Assembly (NCBI GenBank): GCA_017311185.1 | Contig: JAESUZ010004534.1 | Coordinates: 2,294,001-2,358,000 of the forward strand | Source of the DNA: Proteles cristata cristata | Lineage: Eukaryota; Chordata; Mammalia; Carnivora; Hyaenidae | DNA: 64,000 bases | Reading direction: 5' to 3' | Shown here: positions 55,731 to 64,000 of the stretch, piece after piece | Position numbering within the stretch: position 1 is the first letter of the stretch | How the letters are laid out: every line of letters begins with the position of its first letter | Position numbers and translations under genes: made by a program | Notes under the pieces: generated by a model | Databases searched by the model: none | What the model was told of the DNA's origin: nothing | The model's input: the letters and a program-made list of their open reading frames with translations, nothing else

Positions 55731-55804
55731 AATTCAATGTACTATTTAGCAGCAGATTTTGAAGAACAAAGTACTTAAAGTTTTCTTGGAGAGAATACTT
55801 CTTC

Positions 55805-56030
55805 CCTAACCAAGTTTTATTGAGATATAATCAATATATTGCACCAATTAAGCTACACAGTAAAGTGATTTGACAAATGTAGATACACTGCAAAATGATT
55901 ATCACAATAAATTCAGTTAACATCCATTCCTTCAAATAAATACATTTCTTTTTTCTTGTGAGAAGTTTTAAGGTTTACTTTCTTAGCAAATTTCAAACAT
56001 ACAATACAACGTTGTTAACCATAGTCACCA
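55805..56030 (-). mobile_element. Old L1 3'UTR, antisense
   Basis: TTATTGAGATATAATCAATA, AATGATTATCACAATAAATT and AACCATAGTCACCATTCATA match the antisense of a common old L1 3'UTR. Confidence 0.7.
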
Positions 56031-56262
56031 TTCATAGAGGGAAGTTGATATGTAGACATACAAGGAAAGGCCTTGTGAAGATGGAGAAGAGGGATGTATC
56101 TACAATGAATGTCAGAGAGTACTGGGAAACTACCAGAAGCTTAGGAAGAGGCAGGGAAGAATTCTCCCATCAGTTTCAGAAGGATGGCCAAGACGATACC
56201 TTGATGTAGACTTCTAGCTTCCAGAATAGTAAGACAATAAATTTCCTATGAGACACAAATGT
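56031..56262 (+). mobile_element. MaLR (MLT1-type) LTR fragment
   Basis: AAGGCCTTGTGAAGATGGAG, ACTACCAGAAGCTTAGGAAG, TAGACTTCTAGCTTCCAGAA and AAGACAATAAATTTCC follow the 3' half of an MLT1-like LTR. Confidence 0.65.
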
Positions 56263-56274
56263 TTTTAATACATT

Positions 56275-57005
56275 CTGTGATTTTTGACATTGCTTGATTT
56301 AGTTTGGTACAGATTTTTGCATCTATATTAATATAAGAAACTGACCTGTAGTCTAAATTTTTTTTTACAGACTTGTCTGATTTGAGTCCCAAAATTTAAC
56401 TGGCCTAATAAAATGAGTTTGGTGGACATTGCCTATTTTTCACTTCTCTGAAGTGTCTTCTTTGAAGATTTAGTGGAATTTGCCTTTATAATCCTTATGG
56501 GCTGGAAACATTACAGTGTGTTCATGAAGAAGGTAAATGTCTCAATACTAATTTCTCTTCTTTAAGGATTATAGGTTTATGGTTTTAAAAAATTTCTTCT
56601 CAAGGAACTTTTAATAAGTTATATTTTTTATAAAAAGTGTTAATATTCAAATTGTCTTAAAAATTTCATTTTATGCTACATTTGTCATCTCTGCTCATTC
56701 TTAATTTTATGTCTTCTTTCTCACACCATGTTGTTTGGTTAGTTCATTATTCTAGACTGAATTTACAGGAGGTATGTTTTTGTTTTTATTATATATATAT
56801 ATCTCAAGAAGTGGCTTTGACTTTTGCAGTCCTCTGTAATTTATATGTTCTGTTTCATTTATTGTTTTTCTTTATTGCAAATATTTCCTTCCTCTTTTAT
56901 TTGGTTTATTCTGTTTATTTTTCTGTCTCCTTAAAATGGATACATACCTTAAAAATTTGGCCTTTGTTCTTTATAGTATTTGTCTTTACTTTTCCCTAAA
57001 AATAA
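56275..57005 (-). mobile_element. Ancient L1 RT-region fragment, antisense
   Basis: GACCTGTAGTCTAAATT, AATAAAATGAGTTTGG and TTTCATTTATTGTTTTTC stand in antisense ORF2 order. The MaLR LTR at 57012 interrupts it. Heavily diverged. Confidence 0.5.
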
Positions 57006-57011
57006 TACTTT

Positions 57012-57500
57012 GGCTGTCGGGTAGGCAGAATAATGCCTCCCCAATCGCATCAAAGATGTTCATATCCTAATCCCTGGAACCTGTGAATATGTTATGTTAC
57101 CTAGCAAGGGGGAATTTAGGTTGCAGATGAAATCAAGTTTGCCACTCAGCTGATTTTCAGTTGGGAAGAATACCCTGTAGACCCATTGTAATGATAAGAA
57201 TCCTCATAAATAAAAGAGAGAAGTCAGAAGTCAGAATCCTGTATTGAGATATGAAGACTCAAGACTCTTTGAAGGTGAAAAGGGCCATGAGGGAACAAAT
57301 GCAGGTGGTTTCCAGACATTGGAAAAGGCAAGGGAACAGATTCTCCCCTAGAGCTTCCTTGATGGTCCACAGCCCTGCTGCACCTTGATTTTAGCCAAGA
57401 CTCATTTCTGACCTCCAGAACAGTAAGGTAATAATTCAGACTGTTTTAAGCCACTAAGCTTTTGGCAGTTTGTTACAGGAGTAACAGAAAACTAGCAGAG
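57012..57500 (+). mobile_element. MaLR (MLT1-type) LTR, near complete
   Basis: Ordered blocks AAGATGTTCATATCCTAATC, CCTGGAACCTGTGAATATGT, GGAAAAGGCAAGGGAACAGA, TTCTCCCCTAGAGCTTCCTT, CTGACCTCCAGAACAGTAAG and TTTTAAGCCACTAAGCTTTT. No internal region. Confidence 0.75.
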
Positions 57501-57509
57501 GCTATATTT

Positions 57510-58690
57510 TAGAAATTAGTTTTGAATATTTAAAATGTTCATTATGCTTTATTATTTGAACCATGAATTATTTATGTCTTTAATTTCTCAGGTGTGAGTT
57601 TTTAAATTTATCGTTTTGTAATTGGCTCCCATCATTATTACATTAAGATGAGAATATATGATCTGTAGAATACCAGTTTTTGAAACAGTGAGAATCTTTT
57701 TGTCCCAAGTTTTGTATTTTCTAGACATTTCATGTGTGCAAGAGAAGAAATCATATTAATTGTTGGAAGTAGGTGTTTAGATAATTGTTGCTACAGCCAT
57801 CAGATACAAAAAAATAATTATATTCAAATCTTGCTATCTTTACTGATATGTCATCTAGTTTATCTAAAAATTATAAGAAATAGATGCTAAAATCTGCCAT
57901 AATCATTACCGATTTGTTAATTTCTCCTTGACATTCTGTCAAGTTTTCCCTTAAATGTTTTGTGATGTGTTTAGTGTGTACAAGTTCAGAATGTATAACT
58001 TAGTATACTCTTTATCCACAGTAGGAGTTGTGTCTTAAAGTCTATTATGTCTAATACTAAAATAGCTTCCTATCTTTGCATGGGTTAAGTATTTGCCTGA
58101 CATTAGTTCTCTTTTTTTTGGTTTCACTTTCAAATTTTCCATGTTCTTGCATTTTGGGAAAATAACACATAGGTGTTTCTTGTTTTGTTTTGTCCAGTTT
58201 GGCTATCTCTGGATTTTAACTGCTGAGTTTGCTTTATTTACATTTAGTATGCTTCCTAATATATGTGATTTTATATAAGTCTAACATCTCATGTTATGCT
58301 TTCATTAACCTGCTTTTCTTTTACTTCTTCTGTCTACTACCGGTAATCTGTTTGTTTGCTCTAATTTGTTACCCTTTTAAATTTTCCTATTTAATTTCTA
58401 AGAATTTTTATTGTAATTAAAAATTTTAAAAGCATAAAAATTTAACAATGTCAAAAGTCAGTACTTCTCTTAAAAATATATTTACTTTTAATCATTACTT
58501 TCCATTGTATTGTCTAGAATATTAATCTCATTTTATAACCACCTGCCTTCCCACATATCCACATATGTACTAAATTGGTTACTGTTATCTTGGGGGCAGA
58601 TCCTTTCTCTTGCCTCTTTCTTCCATATTGACAAAATGACACTATGTGGTGTCTCTTGCCTCACATCTTCACTCATTTCTTTGGTAGGTG
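57510..58690 (-). mobile_element. Ancient L1 ORF2 N-terminal/EN-region fragment, antisense
   Basis: Very diverged antisense L1: GTGTCTTAAAGTCTATTATG, TTTGGCTATCTCTGGATTTT and TTATTTACATTTAGTATGC resemble the antisense EN region. It follows the RT fragment in correct order, so it is probably the same insertion. Confidence 0.45.
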
Positions 58691-58694
58691 ATGT

Positions 58695-59003
58695 TATTTG
58701 TTCAGCTCAGACTTGGATGTGTGAAATTTTAGTCAATGAAATATAAATAGATGTGACTTGTGCAGCTTCTCAATGGAAGAGCCATAATATGGTTGGAATT
58801 TATTTGCCTTCTGAGCCATAAGAATAGCATGTCCTAAGAAAGGACCTCTCCTTCAGCCACTAATGAAGCCCACATTGAGTTAAGTCCACAGCTGAACAGT
58901 AGTGGATTTTACATGATCAAGAAATAAAGATTTCCTGTTATAAGAAAATTTCTTCACTATTTGTTACAGCCACATAATTTATATTATCCTGACTGATATA
59001 CCT
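58695..59003 (+). mobile_element. Ancient LTR-like repeat
   Basis: TTTTAGTCAATGAAATATAA...GAAATAAAGATTTCCTG...TATTTGTTACAGCC...ATCCTGACTGATATA fits the 3' end of a MaLR/ERVL-type LTR. Subfamily unknown. Confidence 0.45.
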
Positions 59004-59539
59004 TCCAAGAGGAGAAGTGGTAAGTAATCTTACTAGTGAATTTGGGAGGGGTTGAATATGGTTTGATAAACTCATTGCCCTTTGGCATTAGACTATTCAC
59101 AAAATGTACATGTGCTTTTGACCAATTGTAAATCTCAGAGTGCCTGCCATTTTGAGGAGTAAGTTTATCTCAGAATAGATTTTCAAACTAGTCTATTTCT
59201 AAGCCATATATTCCGATACACAGATATATTGGTTAATGAAAACTGAGGTTTCATCTCCATCTATATAGATCTTATGAATATTTCTCATATCTCAATTCAG
59301 ATGGAGAAGAAGGATATTCTATATTGATCCTTCCAGCAAGTACTGTGATCTGAACAGTTAATATTTGTTTAGCTTTACTTACATGTTTACCAATCTCAAT
59401 TGTTTACCACTGTGTTTGACATTTCTCTCCCTGATTCAGAATTCAAATACCTTCTTCATGAAGTCTATCCATTTTTCATTCTTTCAGTATAGGTTGAAAA
59501 TGGTAAATTACCTCACTCTATATGTTTGTATGCTCTTAC
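59004..59539. other. Unassigned DNA
   Basis: No gene or named repeat. Confidence 0.4.
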
Positions 59540-60034
59540 TCTTGATTATTTAGCCAGGGATTTGGTTTTTGTTGGACAATTTTCTCGTAGCACTCTTGTG
59601 TTCTTCTCTATGTTTTTGCTACTATGAAGCATGTATTCAGTGAAATTATTGTTCTTCTTTGAGTGAATCTCCCTTTAATTTAGTTCTGTTAAGAGCTTTT
59701 TCTTGCCTTTGGTTTTCCTTACTTTTATCCTACTTGATGTTGATATAACTTTGAACCTGAAGACTCATGAATTCTGAAAAGGCTTTTTCTTACCAAATAT
59801 GTCTCTTTGCTTTCACTCTGTCAGAGACTCTAGATTTTCTTATAAAACTATTATGAATGATATGAAACCCATCATCCAGGTTTTTACTCTTTTTCATATT
59901 TTTAAATGGTATTGATTCATTGCATTGCATTCTGTAATTTTTCTCAAGTCTAACAGAGTTCAATAACTACATCCTCAGCTGCTGTCTAATTTCTTCTATA
60001 ACCTATCCCTTAGGGTTTGACTCATTAGTAATTT
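59540..60034 (-). mobile_element. Ancient L1/HAL1-like ORF1 region, antisense
   Basis: The text order (ATGTCTCTTTGCTTTC, CTGCTGTCTAATTTCTTC) resembles antisense ORF1 of old L1 or HAL1 elements. Strongly decayed. Confidence 0.35.
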
Positions 60035-60237
60035 AAAAATTTTTTAACATTTTATTTTACTTTTTGAGAGAACGTGAGCAGGGGAGGCACAGAAAGAGGG
60101 AAGACACAGAATCCAAAGCAGTCTCCAGATTGTGAACTGCCAGCACAGAGCCTGATGTGGGGTTTGAACCCAGGAATGCAAGGTCATAACCTCAGCTGAA
60201 GTCAGACACTCACCATCTGAGTCACCCAGGTGCCCCA
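60035..60237 (-). mobile_element. Feline SINE, antisense, older
   Basis: Complete antisense copy ending CACCCAGGTGCCCC. TSD ACTCATTAGTAATTT / ACTCAGTAGTATTT at 60020-60034 and 60238-60251. Confidence 0.9.
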
Positions 60238-60251
60238 ACTCAGTAGTATTT

Positions 60252-60637
60252 TTAAACACAAAGTTTTGTTCTTTCACAATGCCCCTTTAGGAATTCAAGT
60301 TCTAGGATTCTGTTTTATGTGGCATCTGCTAATTTTTTAATATGTGGATTTGTTCTTTTTTCTTTGAGTTCATTTTCAATGGACATTATTTTTCCTTTTT
60401 ATGAATTCCCTGTGGTCTCAGTTATAGGTATTTAACTCAAAAGTGTTTTGTATGTAGTTCTTCTAGGAATATCCAAGCTATCAGAAACTTGGGAATGATA
60501 TTTAAAGAATTCTCCTGGTATGGGGGTTTCTATTCTACTCCTATATTAGAAATTTGAATTTGGACCCAAATAATACCCAAGCCTGGAATTCCATGTTTCC
60601 TTAGGGCACTAATCTTTCTCACCAATAGCCCTCACAG
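60252..60637 (-). mobile_element. Ancient L1/HAL1-like ORF1-5'UTR region, antisense
   Basis: AGTTCTAGGATTCTGTTTTA and CTTTGAGTTCATTTTCAATG fit antisense ORF1 N-terminal text, continuing the fragment before the SINE. Confidence 0.35.
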
Positions 60638-60649
60638 AGACAGTGGAGT

Positions 60650-60813
60650 GGAAAATGGAGAAAGGTAGGGAGGGACAGAGAGAGAATTTCAAACAGGCTC
60701 CGTGCTGTCAGTGTGGAGCCCGAGGCATGGCTGGATCCCACAAACCATGAGATCACGACCTGAGCTGCTGACACCAAGAGTCCAGAGCTTAACCGACTTA
60801 ACCCAGGTGCCCC
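60650..60813 (-). mobile_element. Feline SINE, antisense, tail-less
   Basis: Body and head present (head ends AACCCAGGTGCCCC) but no poly-T at the left. A 12-bp TSD with one mismatch (AGACAGTGGAGT) lies at 60638-60649 and 60814-60825. Confidence 0.85.
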
Positions 60814-60825
60814 AGACAATGGAGT

Positions 60826-62362
60826 TTCTTATAACTCTTCACTGAAGACTGATTTTTTTTTCTAGTGAATGCTCTTATGGAGCAGGAAGCCCTTTGAAGT
60901 CCTGACTTTATTGAATGGGACACAGCTTTAAACCTCCATCATGTGGGCTCAGCATCTATTCCTCAAGACAGTTAGAATTCATGCCCCTACTTTCCCAAGT
61001 CAGATAGTCCAAGGCTGCTACAGTGTCACTTCCTTTTACTTTCCACTTTAATTTTCATTTCTTAATTTTTGTCATCCTTATATTTTCCTTTCTTTCTTGC
61101 AAGCTTGGCTATACATTAATTTTCATATGGAATCCAGCATTTCTTAGGTCGTGGGTGGGTTTTCTGCCATGTTGATGAAACTATAGTCTCTACTATTTTC
61201 TAATTTGCCTTTGTTATGACTCTAAATTAAATTCTCCATGTCAAATTTCTGATACTTCTTTTTTTTTTTTCCATTCACCTTATATTCTCTGGGCTATATC
61301 CACTGATTATCTCTTTAGATGTGTGGGGGCAAGGGATAATTGATCCAGCATAAGCTTTGGGTTTAGGCAGACATAGGTCCCCAAACCTGCTGTCACTTAC
61401 AGACATTTATGCATTACTTACATAGATATAAAATACGGCTCTTAACCATTATACCCTCCACATGCTATTTCTTTAATTATCCTGTTCTGACCATTTCCTT
61501 TCCATATCATAGGAGCTGTTTTCCAGCCATCCTCTTTTTTCTTTGGGGCTAATCAATGAATTCCAGTTTTTCGTCTTAAAACATAAGACTTTCTAATCAC
61601 TGTTTTTTGTTTTGTTTTACAAAGATGAGAAAAAAATATCTCTGCAGGAAAATCAGATAATATTCTGCATCAAAACATTATTCTTAAGAAGTTTAAATTC
61701 AATAATGAGACCTTGTAAAAACCCCTGGACTTCTGATACTGTAGTTTGTCTAATTAAACTAACCCTTAAACTCTAAAAGGTATGTAATTCTAATTGATTT
61801 CTTAATAACATAGTATCCTGAAATAATATTCAAATTGATATGTTTTTTCAAAGGTATAAAGTATAAATACTGAAGGATTTTCATTGAAAAGCCAGAAGTT
61901 GATCTTCAGTACTTCCTTTTTTCTCACATAAATAGAAGGAATATATAAAAGGACACACATATCTTATTTAAACAACTTTTGAAAGTTTAATCTAAACCAA
62001 AATGTAATAATCTATAAATTGAGAAAAACTACCCACTACAAAGAGCTATAAATGATATAATAATTAACTGACATGATACATCTAAAGCACCTGGGACATG
62101 GCTGACTTGTGGTAGCATGCTCTTTCATCCCCACCCCTCAAGCTTGTTTTTCATGTTCCTCCTCTGACTTCTAGGTCATTTCTCTTATATAGTTTTTTCT
62201 CCTTCCCCCCTCCCTCCCTCCCTTCCTTTTATCTATTTTTGTTGTTAATGTCATTTTGTGGAAGCCTCCTCCGTTTTCCTTTCCATAAATTATATGTGTC
62301 TCCCAAAGGATAATATTGTCTTTAGTATGCTGCTTCCCTGTTTCCACCTCAGAAAACTACTA
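60826..62362. other. Low-copy DNA, no gene seen
   Basis: Includes a T-run near 61259-61271 and a (CCCT)n run near 62206-62225. Nothing else recognised. Confidence 0.4.
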
Positions 62363-62696
62363 CAGTGGACTCTTGAACATTATGTGGTTTAGTTAGGGTA
62401 CCAACCCCTCTGCAGTCAAAAGTCCATGTATAACTTTTGACTTCCCAAAATCCTCACTATTAACTGTTGACCTGAAGTCTTACTGATAACATAAAAAATT
62501 AACACATATTTTGTATGTTATGTGTATTAGATACTGTATTCTTACAATAAAGTAAGCTAGAAAAAAGTAAAATGTTATTCAGAAAAATCATAAGGAAAAG
62601 AAAATATGTTTATAGTTCTGTGCTGTATTTATTGAAGAAAGTCTACATATAAATGGACCTGTGAAGTGTAAACACTTGTTGTTCAAGGGCCAACTA
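62363..62696. mobile_element. Tigger-type miniature element with both ends
   Basis: The left end CAGTGGACTCTTGAACA and right end TGTTCAAGGGCCAACTA are inverted repeats, flanked by TA. Internal text includes ATTTTGTATGTTATGTGTAT and CTTACAATAAAGTAAGCTAG. A common mammalian non-autonomous DNA transposon. Confidence 0.8.
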
Positions 62697-64000
62697 TATA
62701 TTCAAAATTATAGTACAGGGTTATTAGGAGGAATAAATGACATCTATGCCCCAATGTGTGTTGACTGTGTATTATCACACCTGCTGTCATTTTGGCATCT
62801 GATGCCCCTAAGGACTTACTGATATGATGCCTCCCATAGAAACCTTGTTTAAATATATAACCAGTCACACAAATTAACTGAAAAGGTAGACTTCCAGAGA
62901 AGTGGACCTTTTGGTCTTTGACACATAGAATATCAAACAGAAGTAAAAGGGAGCATTGGTGGAGCATTGGTATTTTTTCTTGTTTTTTGTTTTTCAGCCA
63001 CAATGTAACTAGGTACAAACTCCCATTACCTTTATGATGAAAACTGCTTCTGGGTTGAATTTGAGTAAGTGGCTGTTCTTTTGAAACCTTATGAACTTAG
63101 ACGGTTATGAAAAGGATGATGGGTTTTGTCCCTCTGGTGATTCTAAATGATTAATATGAAGCTAAAATGTATTATTTTCTGTTCCTTAATTTCTTCTTGG
63201 TTGAGAAAGTGAACTAAAATTTTTGAGGCTTAAAAGTATTCACCTTGTAGAGAGGTTACTGATTTTTCTTTTTCTCTATAAATTATGTATCAGTGCTTTT
63301 TTACTGGATCTAAAATTATAATCTATAAAATTTCAAAAAACAAGGCCATCAATCACTACTATAAATGACAAATAGAAAGTGAATAAATCAATACTTACAT
63401 TATCAGAATGAGATATTAATTTCCAAAGGACTCTTAAATTAATTCTAAATTCTACCTGCTCTTAGGGTTAAGTAGTCTCTAAATAATGTTCTATGAATTA
63501 TTTGCTATTTAAAAAGACAGGAAGCTGGGATCCAGAAAAATGAATATAAGTGTACATAAAGTATGCTGAATTTCTTGAAGTTCTTTCTAAGCATGGCCCT
63601 TTGCAGAATCATGGCGTCGAGTCCAGCAAAAATGTTGCCAGAAGTACACACAAAGATAAATGTAAGTATAGGTAATGTAATTTTGCTTAATTGGACATTG
63701 ATAGCATTAATCATTCACAATTGGGATTTCACATTAGAAACATCTGGGGAATTATGTATTTCAGTGTATTTATAATGAGAATCCATACCTCAGTTTTTTA
63801 CTTAATGGGACTCCTATGGGGTTTAGGCAAGGGTATGTTGTAAAAGCTTCTCATATGTTCGATTTTATACCAGACATTAAAAATACGGATATATAATTCT
63901 TTCGGAACACATATCACAACTCTTTCTTTTTGGATAAAATGGTTTGTTTTGAAAGGGAGCAGTGACTATTGGATTTGGATAACCTTGGGTATATTATGGT
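62697..64000. other. Low-copy DNA with one candidate exon
   Basis: No repeat family recognised. Only 63607-63661 stands out. Confidence 0.4.
63607..63661 (+). other. Candidate 55-bp exon, unconfirmed
   Basis: Preceded by CCCTTTGCAG (acceptor-like) and followed by GTAAGTATAG (strong donor match). Two of three frames are open: one reads IMASSPAKMLPEVHTKIN, another NHGVESSKNVARSTHKDK. It keeps two CpGs (ATGGCGTCGAG) in AT-rich DNA. I do not recognise either peptide, and no partner exon is seen. Confidence 0.25.

Overview
This window is nuclear DNA of a cat-family (felid or close feliform) mammal. The evidence is about two dozen copies of the tRNA-Lys-derived carnivore SINE in its feline form (antisense copies end in the signature GCCACCCAGGCGCCCC), together with carnivore-type LINE-1 (L1) elements and older mammal-wide repeats (MIR, L2, MER5A, Tigger, MaLR/ERVL LTRs). 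I found no host protein-coding gene, rRNA or tRNA gene. Composition is AT-rich, as in a gene desert or a very long intron. Family names are given from memory of consensus sequences, not from a search.

Layout. 1-5.2 kb: old L1 3' end, five SINEs, a CT/CA microsatellite and unclassified ancient repeats. 5.2-12.1 kb: a full-length antisense L1 with a complete 5'UTR carrying two tandem 195-bp monomers, an open ORF1 frame, a broken ORF2 and a short 3' transduction, flanked by a 16-bp target-site duplication (TSD). 12.5-13.3 kb: an ERVL-type LTR (MER21-like). 13.3-18 kb: mostly unique DNA with L2, SINE and L1 3'UTR pieces. 18.3-20.0 kb: a 5'-truncated antisense L1. 20-23.5 kb: LTR, MIR, L2 and SINE pieces. 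23.5-28.2 kb: an ancient, rearranged antisense L1 including a degenerate tandem-repeat 5'UTR. 28.2-33.4 kb: low-copy DNA with MER5A, MIR, LTR, L2 and Tigger pieces. 33.4-35.5 kb: an antisense L1 fragment abutting a nearly full-length sense L1 (35.5-42.2 kb) that is itself interrupted by a young SINE. 42.3-46.1 kb: a SINE cluster and a CA repeat. 46.3-48.0 kb: an isolated L1 5'UTR joined to an inverted 5' end of another L1. 48.9-56 kb: old L1 3' ends, a Tigger element inside an L1, and SINEs. 56-60.6 kb: an ancient antisense L1 broken by MaLR LTRs. 60.6-64 kb: mostly unique DNA with one Tigger-type miniature element and one weak candidate exon at 63,607-63,661.

How the parts relate. The window is a layered record of retrotransposition: mammal-wide repeats were cut by carnivore L1s, which were then cut by feline SINEs mobilised by L1 machinery. 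Both large L1s have disrupted ORF2 and cannot be autonomous. The antisense one still has an open ORF1 reading frame and an intact 5' promoter end. The most informative items are its 3' transduction, its monomeric 5'UTR, the back-to-back L1 junction near 35.48 kb, two perfect inverted repeats (33,869-33,902 and 48,679-48,716) and the composite L1 5' ends at 46.3-48.0 kb.
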